Part shown: in pieces, positions 25,339 through 34,355 of the stretch
Layout: the number at the start of each line of letters is the position of its first letter
How positions within the stretch are numbered: the stretch's first letter is position 1
From: Planctomycetota bacterium
GTDB lineage: Bacteria > Planctomycetota > B15-G4 > JADJEK01
Length of the DNA stretch: 64,000 nucleotides
Assembly (NCBI GenBank): GCA_016709145.1
Contig: JADJEK010000001.1
Location: forward strand, 62,001 to 126,000
Direction of reading: 5' to 3'
The notes under the pieces: generated by a model
Told to the model about the DNA's origin: nothing
What the model saw: only the letters and a program-made list of their open reading frames with translations
Database searches by the model: none
Made by a program: the position numbers and the translations under genes

Positions 25339-27009
25339 ATGCCCACCGACTTCGAGATCGCTTCCCAATTCCCGCGACGCCCGATGCCCGAGATCGGGGC
25401 GAAGCTCGGCCTGACCGAGTCCGACCTGATCCCGTACGGACGCGACGTCGCCAAGGTCGATCTCGCCGTGCTCGAGCGGCCACGTGCTCGTGCCACCACG
25501 CCGCGGCTCGTGCTCGTGTCCGCGATCACGCCGACGCCCGCCGGTGAGGGCAAGACCACGACGACGATCGGCCTCGGACAGGCGCTCGCGAAGCTCGGCG
25601 AATCGGTGTGCCTCGCGTTGCGCGAGCCGTCGCTCGGCCCGTGCCTCGGCGTGAAAGGCGGAGCGACCGGCGGCGGCTACAGCCAGATCATGCCGGCCGG
25701 GCGCATCAACTTGCACTTCACCGGCGACTTCCACGCGGTGACGTCGGCGCACAACCTGCTCGGAGCGCTGCTCGACAACCACGTCCACCACGGCAACGAG
25801 CTGCGGATCGATCCTCGCCGCATCTCGTGGCGCCGCGTGATGGACATGAACGACCGCGCGTTGCGCAACGTGATCATCGCGCTCGGCGGCAAGGAGCAGG
25901 GCTTCCCGCGCGAGACCGGATTCGACATCACCGCCGCGTCCGAGGTCATGGCGATGCTGTGCCTCGCCGAGGGCTTCGAAGACCTGCGCCGCCGCATCGA
26001 CCGCACGCTGGTCGCGTTCACGTTCGACGGCGAGCCCGTCACCGCCGGCAAGCTGAAGGGCACCGGCGCGATGCTCGCGTTGCTGCGCGACGCGCTGGCG
26101 CCGAACCTCGTCCAATCGCTCGAAGGCGTGCCAGCGCTCGTCCACGGCGGTCCGTTCGCGAACATCGCGCACGGCTGCAACAGCGTGCTCGCGACGCGAC
26201 TCGCGATGCACACGGCGGACTGGACGGTCACGGAGGCCGGCTTCGCGTTCGACCTCGGCGCCGAGAAGTTCTTCGACATCAAATGTCGATCCGCGGGCCT
26301 GCAGACCGCCGCGGTCGTGCTCGTCGCGACGGTGCGCGCCTTGAAGATGCACGGTGGCGTGCGCAAGGAAGACCTCGGCAACACGGATGCCGCCGCCGTC
26401 GTGCGCGGCTTGCCGAACCTCGAGAAGCACATCGAGAACATCCGCATCTTCGGCCAGCAGCCGATCGTGGCGCTGAACCGGTTCGCGACCGACTCGGAGG
26501 CCGAACTCGACGCCGTCGAGGGCTTCTGCGATCGCCTCGGCGTGCCGTTCGCGACGTCCGACCACCACGCGCGCGGCGGCGATGGCGCGCTCCCGTTGGC
26601 GCGCCTCGTGGTCGAGCACGCGCGAGGCGGCCCGCGCCCGGTGAAGTTCCTCTACGAACCCACCGACACGGTCCCCGACAAGATCCTGAAGGTGGCACGC
26701 TCGATGTACGGCGCGTCGAAGGTCACTCTGACGAAGACCGCACAGCGCGACCTGCGCGACATCGAGAAGCTCGGCTACGCCCACTTGCCGATCTGCATCG
26801 CGAAAACGCAGAACTCGCTGTCCGACGATCCCGCACTGCGCGGCCGTCCGCGCGACTTCGAGGTCACGGTGCGCGCGATCCAGATCAACTCCGGAGCCGG
26901 GTTCCTGGTCGTGCTGACCGGCGAGATGATGCGCATGCCGGGTTTGCCCGAGCATCCGCTCGCCGAGCAATTCGACGTCATCGACGGGCGCATCGTCGGC
27001 ATGGGTTGA
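25339..27009 (+). CDS. fhs: Formate--tetrahydrofolate ligase
   Basis: 556 residues, the usual family length. The P-loop Thr-Pro-Ala-Gly-Glu-Gly-Lys-Thr-Thr (66-74) and signature regions Arg-Glu-Pro-Ser-Leu-Gly-Pro, Gly-Gly-Gly-Tyr-Ser-Gln, Asn-Leu-His-Phe-Thr-Gly-Asp and Val-His-Gly-Gly-Pro-Phe-Ala-Asn-Ile-Ala-His-Gly-Cys-Asn-Ser are all present. It makes 10-formyl-THF from formate, THF and ATP in the cytoplasm. ATG 25339 gives the normal N-terminus; no good ribosome site is seen. FolD, which acts next in the folate C1 pathway, is encoded about 6 kb away. Confidence 0.97.
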   Translation: MPTDFEIASQFPRRPMPEIGAKLGLTESDLIPYGRDVAKVDLAVLERPRARATTPRLVLVSAITPTPAGEGKTTTTIGLGQALAKLGESVCLALREPSLGPCLGVKGGATGGGYSQIMPAGRINLHFTGDFHAVTSAHNLLGALLDNHVHHGNELRIDPRRISWRRVMDMNDRALRNVIIALGGKEQGFPRETGFDITAASEVMAMLCLAEGFEDLRRRIDRTLVAFTFDGEPVTAGKLKGTGAMLALLRDALAPNLVQSLEGVPALVHGGPFANIAHGCNSVLATRLAMHTADWTVTEAGFAFDLGAEKFFDIKCRSAGLQTAAVVLVATVRALKMHGGVRKEDLGNTDAAAVVRGLPNLEKHIENIRIFGQQPIVALNRFATDSEAELDAVEGFCDRLGVPFATSDHHARGGDGALPLARLVVEHARGGPRPVKFLYEPTDTVPDKILKVARSMYGASKVTLTKTAQRDLRDIEKLGYAHLPICIAKTQNSLSDDPALRGRPRDFEVTVRAIQINSGAGFLVVLTGEMMRMPGLPEHPLAEQFDVIDGRIVGMG

Positions 27010-27117
27010 GTCAGCACTCATCGAACCTTCACGTGGGCGTGGTGATCTGCGCTCCGACCCTACGTTGCGATCTCGTCATGATCGGCGGGACGCGGCGACC
27101 GTAGGTTCGGATGCCCG

Positions 27118-28638
27118 ATGTCGACCGACTTCGAATCTCGTCTCACGTCTTGGCTCGAGACGCCGCGCGGCTTCGCGCTGGCGCTGGCCGTGCTGTGCAT
27201 CGCGATCGCGACGACCCTGTTCTGGCGCCTCGATTCCAGCCCCGTCGAGCACACCACCGAGCGCCGCACGATGAAAGTCGTCGACCACATGGTCGAGAGC
27301 GGCGACTGGCTGGTGCCGATGAAGGACGACAAGCCGCGACTCGAGAAGCCGCCGCTGTACTACTGGCTCGGCACACTCTCGACGCTCGCGGTTTCGGAGC
27401 ACATGACGCCCGGCACCCTGCGCTTCCCGTCCGCGCTGATGGGACTCGCGATGGTGCTGCTGGCGACGTACTGGGCGTACTCGCTGGGCGGACGGCGTCA
27501 CGCGCTGCTCACCGCGCTGTTGATGCTGGGGATGATGCACTTCTTCACGATCGCGCGCCGCGGCGTCGCGGAGACCACGCTCGGCGCGTTCACCGTCGCG
27601 GCGTGGATCGTGTTCGACCGCATGCACTTCGACGGGCGCAAGCGCTGGCTGCCATGGTTCGCCGCGTGTTTCGCGGGCGCGTGGATGGCGAAGGCGACCG
27701 TGAGCCTCCTGCTGATCGGCTTGCCGATCGCGTGGTTCCTCGGGCGCGAACGCAAGCTGCGCCCCGCGATCTCGGCACGCTTGGTCGCGTGGCTCGCCCT
27801 CGCGCTCGTCGTCGGCTTGATCTGGTACGTCGCGGTACTGACGACCGTGCCGGGCTCCTTCGACGTGTTCCGCAGCGAGCTCTTGAACTCTGCGGGCGCG
27901 GCCGAAGGAGAATCGAGCGCGCGACACTACGACTGGCCGCACTTCTACTTGCAGGAGTTGCCTTCGCTGACGCTGCCGACGGCGTTGCTGGTACCGCTGC
28001 TCGTTTGGCGACTCGTGACCACGAAGTTCCATCGCGACGATCCGCGTCGTCGCTTCGCCGCGGTCACGTTCGTCGTGCTGTTCGTCGCCTGGTCGATCCT
28101 GCCGAAGAAGCAGCGCCACTACATGATCCCGCTGCTGCCGTCGCTCGCGGTGTTGCTCGCGGACGCCGCGATCGCGCTGTGGGCGACGCGGCGCGAACTG
28201 TTCGCGAAGATCGTGCGCCCGACAGCGGCCCTGCTCGCGATCGGAGCGTGGCTCGGCGCCGGTTACATCGCGCTCTGGCTCATCGAAGTGCGCCATGTGC
28301 CAGCGATCTGGAGCTACCTCGGCGTCGGCGCATTGGCGCTCGCGTCGATCCCGCTGCTCGTCGCTGGATTGCGCGTCCGACCGGCGACGTTCGCGTTCGG
28401 CGCGTTCCTCGCTCTCGCGCCCACGATGATCGCCACGTTCTGCTGGGTGCGGCCGTGGGAAGACGAAGTGCGCGCGGCCGTCGACGACAAGATCGCCCCA
28501 CCCGACGAGGCGCACCTTCTCGCGTTGAAGGACCGCGCGCCGTGGGTGCTCAAGGTCTACGGCGTGTCCGACGACGTCGCCGAACACGCCGAGCGCCTGG
28601 AGAAGCGACGCGCGAAGTCGAAGCTGAAGGACGGCTGA
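27118..28638 (+). CDS. GT39/PMT_2-type membrane glycosyltransferase (ArnT-like) 2
   Basis: 506 residues with around a dozen membrane helices. The first outer loop has Arg-Leu-Glu-Lys-Pro-Pro-Leu-Tyr-Tyr-Trp-Leu near 77 and Ile-Ala-Arg-Arg-Gly-Val-Ala-Glu near 143. Lys-Gln-Arg-His-Tyr-Met-Ile-Pro appears near 335. It is the same length as glycosyltransferase 1 and shares its loop pattern (Met-Val-x-Ser-Gly-x-Trp-x-Val-Pro), so the two are paralogs. It lies 108 bases behind fhs on the same strand and ends 19 bases before the converging NHL gene, with no clear terminator between. Confidence 0.88.
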   Translation: MSTDFESRLTSWLETPRGFALALAVLCIAIATTLFWRLDSSPVEHTTERRTMKVVDHMVESGDWLVPMKDDKPRLEKPPLYYWLGTLSTLAVSEHMTPGTLRFPSALMGLAMVLLATYWAYSLGGRRHALLTALLMLGMMHFFTIARRGVAETTLGAFTVAAWIVFDRMHFDGRKRWLPWFAACFAGAWMAKATVSLLLIGLPIAWFLGRERKLRPAISARLVAWLALALVVGLIWYVAVLTTVPGSFDVFRSELLNSAGAAEGESSARHYDWPHFYLQELPSLTLPTALLVPLLVWRLVTTKFHRDDPRRRFAAVTFVVLFVAWSILPKKQRHYMIPLLPSLAVLLADAAIALWATRRELFAKIVRPTAALLAIGAWLGAGYIALWLIEVRHVPAIWSYLGVGALALASIPLLVAGLRVRPATFAFGAFLALAPTMIATFCWVRPWEDEVRAAVDDKIAPPDEAHLLALKDRAPWVLKVYGVSDDVAEHAERLEKRRAKSKLKDG

Positions 28639-28657
28639 TCGACGCGGCGGTCGACTC

Positions 28658-29914
28658 TCACTCGATCGTCTGCAGCACCAAGTTCGATCCGCGGCACGAA
28701 TCGAGCTCGAACGCTTGCAGCACGAGCGCGAGGCCCTGGACGCTCACCGGGAAGTTCACCGTCCACTGTGCGACACCCGCCCCGTCGACCGGCAGCAGCA
28801 GATAGCGCGTCGGCCCGGCGACGCCGATCCACTGGCTCGGACACGGCGCGGCCTGCGTCGAACCCACCTGCGTCCCCACGAGCAGGATCACGTTCGCGGC
28901 GGGCGTCGCGTTGCTCGCGCGCAGCGTGTTGGTCGCGCTCGCGATGCCCGGCTCGAAGCGACCGAGCTCGAGATCGTGGCGCGGGAAGATCTCGAGATAC
29001 GTGCCGCCGGTGATGCCGGACGTCGCGCCGGTCGCGACCGGCGTCAGAACTTGGCCGGTCACACCGTCGTAACGGCGGATGTAGTTCTGGTTGTCCGACG
29101 TCACGAGGACGTGGCCGGTGCCGGGCTCGAACACGAGGCCGGTCGGAGTCGGCGACGCCGCGAACTGCCCGAGGTACGCCCCGTCGGGCGCGTACTTCAG
29201 GATGCGACCGTTGCCCCAGCTCGTCACGAACGCGACGCCGTCGCCGCGGAAGCGGATCATGCGCGGCCGCGACAGCGGACCGCCGTTGTTGAAGGCGCCG
29301 ACGAACGCGCCCGTGCTCGCGTCGTAGCGCAGGATCTGGTTCGACTGGAAGCTCGGCACGTAGAGCAGTCCATCGGGACCGAAGGTCATGCCGGCGTCGG
29401 GGCCATCGAGGCCGCCGGTCTCGTTCACGACCGTGTTCGGATCGTCGGCGACGAACGCCCCGAGGAAAGCTCCGGTCGTGCCGTCGTAGCGCAACACGCG
29501 ATCGGTGTCGAAGCTCGCGACGTACAGCAGCCCGTCGGCACCGAAGATCGCCGCCGTCGGTCCGTCGAGCCCGCCGGTCTCGTTCTCCGGCGTATTCGGA
29601 TCGTCACCGACGAACGTGCCGAGCAACTGCCCGGTCACGCCATCGAAGCGCAGCACGGAGTCGATCTTCTCGGCGCACACGTAGAGGTTGCCGTCCGGTC
29701 CGTAGTGCATCGACTGCGCGCCGGGCACGAGTCCCGTCGCGCCCGTGGCACCGAGGAAGCCGAGCTTCGCTCCGCTCACGGGATCGAACAGGTGGATGCT
29801 CTCGCTGTTGTAGCCCGAGGCCATCAGGCAAGGGCTCGTCCCGGCCGGCGGAGCTGCGTGGGCGAACGTGGCCGCGGCGGCGGCGACGACCAGGGTGAGG
29901 ATTCGAGGTTGCAT
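28658..29914 (-). CDS. Secreted NHL/SMP-30-like beta-propeller protein
   Basis: 418 residues from ATG 29912-29914 with GGAG upstream. The signal peptide is residues 1-21 (Thr-Phe-Ala-His-Ala-Ala). From about 30 to 330, blades of about 45-50 residues repeat the pattern Phe-Gly-Ala/Pro-Asp-Gly-Leu-Leu-Tyr-Val then Val/Ile-Leu-Arg-Tyr-Asp-Gly/Ala-Thr-Gly-Ala-Phe. The last 90 residues are a separate beta domain ending Leu-Gln-Ala-Phe-Glu-Leu-Asp-Ser-Cys, a type of C-terminal module I associate with secreted planctomycete proteins. Function unknown; ligand binding or surface display is likely. Confidence 0.85.
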   Translation of the reverse strand: MQPRILTLVVAAAAATFAHAAPPAGTSPCLMASGYNSESIHLFDPVSGAKLGFLGATGATGLVPGAQSMHYGPDGNLYVCAEKIDSVLRFDGVTGQLLGTFVGDDPNTPENETGGLDGPTAAIFGADGLLYVASFDTDRVLRYDGTTGAFLGAFVADDPNTVVNETGGLDGPDAGMTFGPDGLLYVPSFQSNQILRYDASTGAFVGAFNNGGPLSRPRMIRFRGDGVAFVTSWGNGRILKYAPDGAYLGQFAASPTPTGLVFEPGTGHVLVTSDNQNYIRRYDGVTGQVLTPVATGATSGITGGTYLEIFPRHDLELGRFEPGIASATNTLRASNATPAANVILLVGTQVGSTQAAPCPSQWIGVAGPTRYLLLPVDGAGVAQWTVNFPVSVQGLALVLQAFELDSCRGSNLVLQTIE

Positions 29915-29970
29915 CGGCGGACTCCGGCTGCGGCTGTGCCGAAGATCGCCGATCTCGCGCGCGCCCGCTG

Positions 29971-30861
29971 TCAGAACATTGCGCGCAACTGCGTCGGCGT
30001 CAGTCCGAACACCGCGCGAAAGCGATGCGTGAAATGGCTGTGGCTCGAAAACCCGAGCTCCAACGCCAACTGCGTGAGGTCCCGCGCGCCGGCGCGCAAG
30101 CGCTCGAGCGCGAGCCGCAGACGACAGTGCTCGCGATAGCGGAACAGCGGCACGCCGACGAGCGCGCGGAACGAGCGACTCAGATGGAACGGCGAGCTGC
30201 CGACGGCCGCGGCCAACTCGGTCAACGACGACGATTCGGTGCACCGCGTCGCGACGAAGGCGCGCGCGGCCAGGACCGCATCACCGACTCCGTGTGGGGT
30301 GAAGCGGCGGCGACTCGGCGCGTGCGGCCTGCGCTCGCGTGCCGCGACCGCATCAGCGACGAAGCGTTCGAACAACGCCAACCAGCGCTCTTCGAGCTCG
30401 AGCGCATCGACGTCCTTCGGAGCGTTCTGCGCCGCGATGAGTCGTTCGAGTTCGAGCGCGGCGGCGGGCGCGAGCGGTCCGTCGTCCCACGGGAACGGCC
30501 CGGTGCTGCGGTCGCGCAGGCTCGGCTCGAGCGCGAGCACGACGTCGTCGACGACGTCCTGGCGCACGTCGAGGAACTCACCGTGATCCCCGCAGCCGAG
30601 CGGATGACTCGATCGATACGTCTCGCCGGGGTTGAAGAACGCCACGCGCTGCGTGTCGAGCAGCGTCTTGCCGTTGCGCCCGTGCTTGCAGTACGCGCCG
30701 TGCCGCGTGATGGTCAGCGACACGTAGGGCACATGGCGCTCGCCGCCGAGGTTGACGTTCGTGTGCCCACAGCGGTATTCGCCGGAGCGCAGCACGCGCC
30801 CTTCGAATCCGGTGGTGAACGTCTTCGTGCCCGTCAGGGGAACGGCTTGGGGAACGGCCAT
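29971..30861 (-). CDS. AraC-family transcriptional regulator
   Basis: 296 residues. The C-terminal 100 residues hold two helix-turn-helix motifs: Ser-Leu-Thr-Glu-Leu-Ala-Ala-Ala-Val-Gly-Ser-Ser-Pro-Phe-His-Leu-Ser-Arg and Leu-Thr-Gln-Leu-Ala-Leu-Glu-Leu-Gly-Phe-Ser-Ser-His-Ser-His-Phe. These are followed by Phe-Arg-Ala-Val-Phe-Gly-Leu-Thr-Pro. The N-terminal part has a cupin-like sensor outline with Cys/His residues. It lies 56 bases upstream of the NHL gene on the same strand and may control it; this is inference from position. Confidence 0.92.
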   Translation of the reverse strand: MAVPQAVPLTGTKTFTTGFEGRVLRSGEYRCGHTNVNLGGERHVPYVSLTITRHGAYCKHGRNGKTLLDTQRVAFFNPGETYRSSHPLGCGDHGEFLDVRQDVVDDVVLALEPSLRDRSTGPFPWDDGPLAPAAALELERLIAAQNAPKDVDALELEERWLALFERFVADAVAARERRPHAPSRRRFTPHGVGDAVLAARAFVATRCTESSSLTELAAAVGSSPFHLSRSFRALVGVPLFRYREHCRLRLALERLRAGARDLTQLALELGFSSHSHFTHRFRAVFGLTPTQLRAMF

Positions 30862-30925
30862 CGACGTGGCTGTACGGACGAGGTCGGGACTTGGTGACCG
30901 CGGAATCCGAAAGATCTCGCCGGGA

Positions 30926-32506
30926 TCAGGGCGTCACGATCAGCAGGTTCTCGGCCTTCGCCGTGGTCTCGTAGGGCTCGACCGCGACCGCTTCGAAGTT
31001 CGTGCCGAGCTTGCGCAGGTCCTTCAAGTCCTTGCCGCGCGCGACGACGAACGCGACGCTCTTGCCCGCGATCGCCGCCGCGAGGTGCTCCGGTTCGTCG
31101 ACGAACACGAGGTCGCGCTCGGCGAAGAAGCGCAGCGCCTGGGCCTTCGTGATGTTGACGACGAACACGGGCTCGGTGGCCGGCACGCGCTCTTTCACGA
31201 CGAGGCCGAACTCCTTCTCGCCGAAGCGCGCGTTCGCGATGCGCCCGACCGCGGGTTCGGCGAACACGGCGATCGACGCGAGCATGACGAACAGCAGACG
31301 CGGAGCATCGAAGCGTCGCGCGAACGCGGCGCGCACCGCGAAAGTGCCCGCGAACGCGGCGATGGCGGCGGCGAGCACGGTCTCGAGTCCGAGTGCGCCG
31401 CGCACGTACGCGTAGATCGGCAGCGCGAGCCCGGCCAACACCAGCAGCGGCGCGAGCGCCATGCACGCGGCCGATTCGAACCGGGTCGGGACGTACCGGC
31501 GCAGATCGAATGCGGCGAGGCGCTCCCCGACGATCAACGCGAGCGGCATCGCCAGCGGCAGCAGGTAGATCTCACGCTTGCTCGGCACCAGCGCGAAGAT
31601 CGAGAAGAACGCGATCGCCCAGAACACGAACGCGCGCGTGGCGTTCGACGTCTCGCGAGCGCGCATCGCGGCCGGAGCGAACAACACGAGCGGGATCATC
31701 GTCGCCAACGCGGCGAGGTATTCCGGTCCGATCGGGATCGGCGAGTAGTGCGCTACGCCGCCGGCCGTGCGTTCCACGACTTGGCGATCGATGTAGAGAC
31801 GCACGAACTCGTCCCAACCGATTTGCCGCGAGAGCGCGACGATCCACGCGCCGATCGGGACGAGCGCGAGCAGCGTCAGCAGGAACCACCAGGGTCGGCG
31901 CAGGAAGCTCCAGTCGCGATGCGCGGTGCACCACGTCAGCGGCGCGAGCAGACCGAACAAAGCGATGTGCCCTTTGACCATCGAGGCCACGCCGAAGCCC
32001 GCCGCAGCGGCGATGCCGAACGCGAGGCGCTTCGACTGCAACGCGAGGATCGACCCCCAAGCCATCAGAGCCTGGCCGAACACGAGCATGAGGTCGAGCT
32101 GCGCCGACCGCGCGTTGCGCAGCACCAGCGGACAAACGGCGTAGACGAGTGCGGCCCAAACGCCGGCGCGACGCGACGAGGTGCGACGACCGAGGTCGAA
32201 CAGGAGCAGCGCGGTCAGGAAGTGCGCGAGCACGTTCGGCAGGAAGTAGGCGAACGAGTTCCACCCGAACAACTTGCCGCACAGACCGACGCTCCAGAAC
32301 CAAAGCGGCGGCTTCTCGGTGTACGGAGCGCCGTAGATCCGCGGCAGGACCCACGATTCGGACAAAGCGGTCTCTTTCGCCACGCCGACGTAGCGAGGCT
32401 CGTCGAAGTACGTGAGGTCGCGCGTCCAGTACAGGAAGAAGCAAAGCGCGGCGATCAGCAGCCAAGCCACGCGTTCGAAGCGAGGGTCACGGTCGTCGGT
32501 GTTCAT
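30926..32506 (-). CDS. GT39/PMT_2-type membrane glycosyltransferase (ArnT-like) 3
   Basis: 526 residues, start ATG 32504-32506; the frame remains open upstream but that stretch is repeat-rich and not protein-like. About a dozen membrane helices. Tyr-Phe-Asp-Glu-Pro-Arg-Tyr (residues 30-36) is the classic first-loop acidic motif of ArnT/PMT enzymes, followed by Tyr-Thr-Glu-Lys-Pro-Pro-Leu-Trp-Phe-Trp. It is more canonical than the other two intact copies here. Polyprenyl-phosphate sugar donor expected; acceptor unknown. It lies upstream of the AraC gene on the same strand, 64 bases away. Confidence 0.9.
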   Translation of the reverse strand: MNTDDRDPRFERVAWLLIAALCFFLYWTRDLTYFDEPRYVGVAKETALSESWVLPRIYGAPYTEKPPLWFWSVGLCGKLFGWNSFAYFLPNVLAHFLTALLLFDLGRRTSSRRAGVWAALVYAVCPLVLRNARSAQLDLMLVFGQALMAWGSILALQSKRLAFGIAAAAGFGVASMVKGHIALFGLLAPLTWCTAHRDWSFLRRPWWFLLTLLALVPIGAWIVALSRQIGWDEFVRLYIDRQVVERTAGGVAHYSPIPIGPEYLAALATMIPLVLFAPAAMRARETSNATRAFVFWAIAFFSIFALVPSKREIYLLPLAMPLALIVGERLAAFDLRRYVPTRFESAACMALAPLLVLAGLALPIYAYVRGALGLETVLAAAIAAFAGTFAVRAAFARRFDAPRLLFVMLASIAVFAEPAVGRIANARFGEKEFGLVVKERVPATEPVFVVNITKAQALRFFAERDLVFVDEPEHLAAAIAGKSVAFVVARGKDLKDLRKLGTNFEAVAVEPYETTAKAENLLIVTP

Positions 32507-32855
32507 TCGAAGCGGCGCAGTGTAGGGATCGAGGGTGGGCGGGGAGGCAACCTCAACGGGGACGCATGAGAGACAAGTGAGCAAGTGAGGGAGAGCAAGG
32601 GACGAACCACCCGCGTCCCCGGGGAACGGGACGCGAACGCATCAGGGAACGCATCAGGGGACAGTCCCCTCATCTGCTCTGTCCCCGTCCGAATGGGGAC
32701 AGTCCCCTCATCTGCGAATGGGGACAGTCCCCTCATCTGCTCTGTCCCCATTTGCGAACGGCGGGGACGGTCCCCTCGTCCCTCGTCGTCCCTCGCGTCC
32801 CTCGTCATCCCCGCGCCCCATCCCGTTCCCCCCCGCGCTCCCCTACGATCCCGCG
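32507..32855. other. Divergent intergenic region filled with repeats
   Basis: 349 bases between glycosyltransferase 3 (minus) and folD (plus). It holds the GGGGACAG repeat array (32657-32760) and a run of GTCCCTCGTC/CTCGCGTC repeats (32765-32810). I see no coding sequence. Promoters for both flanking genes should lie here but none is recognisable. Confidence 0.65.
32657..32760 (+). repeat. Array of GGGGACAGTCCCCTCATCTG repeat units
   Basis: The 20-base core GGGGACAGTCCCCTCATCTG occurs exactly at 32657, 32695 and 32720. The first and third are followed by CTCTGTCCCC, so each forms a nested inverted repeat; the second is shortened to a 25-base unit. A fourth, inverted copy lies at 9741-9770. 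Confidence 0.85.
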
Positions 32856-33749
32856 ATGACCCGCATCCTCGACGGCTCCTCGATCGCGTCCACGCTCGAA
32901 CACTCGGTGGCGTCCCGCGTCTCGGCGTGCCGCGCGCGCGGAGTCCATCCGACGCTCGTGATCCTGCTGTTCGGCGACGACGCGCCGTCGCGCGTCTACG
33001 GCGGCATGATCCGCCGCGGTGCCGAACGCGTCGGGATCGACGTCCGCGTGCTCGTGAACACCGGATCGGTGTCGTTCGCCGAGGCCTCGACGATCGTGCG
33101 CGAGCTGAACTCGAACTCCGACGTCCACGGCATCCTGATCAAGCGACCGCTGCCGGGCGCGCTCGCGGACGAAGCCGTGCTTCAGCGCATCGATCCTGCG
33201 AAGGACGTCGATGGCTGCCATTTCGAGAACGTCGGCCGCCTCGTGATCGGCGGCGCCAAGCGCGCGCCGGTGCCGTGTACTCCCGCCGGAGTCCTGGCGC
33301 TGCTCGAACGCTCGAGCCTCTCGACCGAAGGTCAGCACGTCGTCGTGCTCGGACGCAGTACGACGGTCGGCCGCCCTCTCGCGAACCTGCTCGCGCAGAA
33401 GGAAAGCGGCGCGAACGCGACCGTGACGCTGTGCCATACCGCGACGCGCGAACTCGAGCGCCACACGCGCGCCGCCGACATCCTCGTCAGCGCGATCGGG
33501 CGGCCACGCTTCGTCACGCGGTCGATGGTCGCGCCGCACGCCGTCGTCGTCGACGTCGGCACGAACGTCGTGCCGGATGCCGCGGCCCCGAAGGGCTACC
33601 GCCTCGTCGGTGATTGCGACTACGACGCGCTCGTCGGGCATTGCGCGGCGATCACTCCGGTGCCCGGTGGCGTCGGCCCCGTGACGGTCGCGATGCTGCT
33701 GTCGAACGTCGTCGACGCGGCCGAGCGCGTGAGCGGAACCTCGGCATGA
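32856..33749 (+). CDS. folD: FolD-like methylene-THF dehydrogenase with altered cyclohydrolase residues
   Basis: 297 residues. Family hallmarks are Lys-Asp-Val-Asp-Gly-Cys-His, Pro-Cys-Thr-Pro-Ala-Gly, the NAD(P) loop Gly-Arg-Ser-Thr-Thr-Val-Gly-Arg-Pro and Pro-Val-Pro-Gly-Gly-Val-Gly-Pro-Val-Thr. However, the Tyr-x3-Lys motif reads Tyr-Gly-Gly-Met-Ile, so the lysine equivalent to E. coli Lys56 is Ile, and the Val-Gln-Leu-Pro-Leu-Pro element reads Ile-Lys-Arg-Pro-Leu-Pro, replacing the conserved Gln. Both residues serve the cyclohydrolase reaction, so a mainly dehydrogenase enzyme is predicted. ATG 32856; it overlaps the next gene by ATGA. Confidence 0.9.
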   Translation: MTRILDGSSIASTLEHSVASRVSACRARGVHPTLVILLFGDDAPSRVYGGMIRRGAERVGIDVRVLVNTGSVSFAEASTIVRELNSNSDVHGILIKRPLPGALADEAVLQRIDPAKDVDGCHFENVGRLVIGGAKRAPVPCTPAGVLALLERSSLSTEGQHVVVLGRSTTVGRPLANLLAQKESGANATVTLCHTATRELERHTRAADILVSAIGRPRFVTRSMVAPHAVVVDVGTNVVPDAAAPKGYRLVGDCDYDALVGHCAAITPVPGGVGPVTVAMLLSNVVDAAERVSGTSA

Positions 33750-34294
33750 TCCCGCCCACCGACGCGACTCGACGCGCGCTGCTGCTCTCCGCACCGATCT
33801 GCGCCGCGACCTGGCTCGAGGAACCGACGGCCGATCCGCGCTTCGCGACCCTCGTGCTGTCGCGCCACGCCGAGAAGGGCGACGACGACGCGCGTGACCC
33901 ATCGCTGTCCGCGGCCGGACACGAGCGCGCGACGCGCCTCGCCGCGACGTTCGCGCGCGTGTCGAAACCGCGGTTGTTCGCGACCGAGTACCGGCGCACG
34001 CAGCAGACGCTCGAGCCCCTCGCGCGCGCGGCGAGAGTCGAGGTCGTCGTGAAGCCCGCCGCCGACGTCGACGCGTGGATCGCGACGCTGCGCGAGGGTC
34101 GAGAAGGCGTGACCATCGTCGCGACGCACTCGAACGTCGTCCCGCGGCTCGCGGCCGCGTTCGGGGTGACGCTCGCGGACCTCGACGCGAAGGGCAATCT
34201 GCCCGAGGCCGAGTACGGGCGTGTCGTCGTGCTCACGCTGCGCTTCGCGAGCGAGCGCGTCGACGCCGTGAACTCGATCGAACTGTCGATCTGA
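33746..34294 (+). CDS. Histidine phosphatase superfamily protein, probably exported
   Basis: 182 residues; ATG overlaps the folD stop by four bases. The catalytic motif Leu-Ser-Arg-His-Ala-Glu-Lys-Gly puts the phosphorylated histidine at 41, and Ala-Thr-His-Ser-Asn-Val supplies the second conserved histidine. Glu-Tyr-Arg-Arg-Thr-Gln-Gln-Thr is the standard substrate-loop element. Residues 8-22 are hydrophobic after a twin Arg and could be a signal peptide. It resembles short SixA/PhoE-like phosphatases; substrate unknown. Coupling to folD need not mean a shared pathway. Confidence 0.88.
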   Translation: MIPPTDATRRALLLSAPICAATWLEEPTADPRFATLVLSRHAEKGDDDARDPSLSAAGHERATRLAATFARVSKPRLFATEYRRTQQTLEPLARAARVEVVVKPAADVDAWIATLREGREGVTIVATHSNVVPRLAAAFGVTLADLDAKGNLPEAEYGRVVVLTLRFASERVDAVNSIELSI

Positions 34295-34355
34295 CGCCCG
34301 GGCGGTTTCACCGCGGCGCGGCTACGCTGCTTCGCCCCGCTCACGGAAACGTCTC

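Noticed and set aside
27054..27110. Imperfect 11-base stem between fhs and the next gene
   Set aside because: One mismatch and a loop of about 35 bases; too weak to call a terminator.
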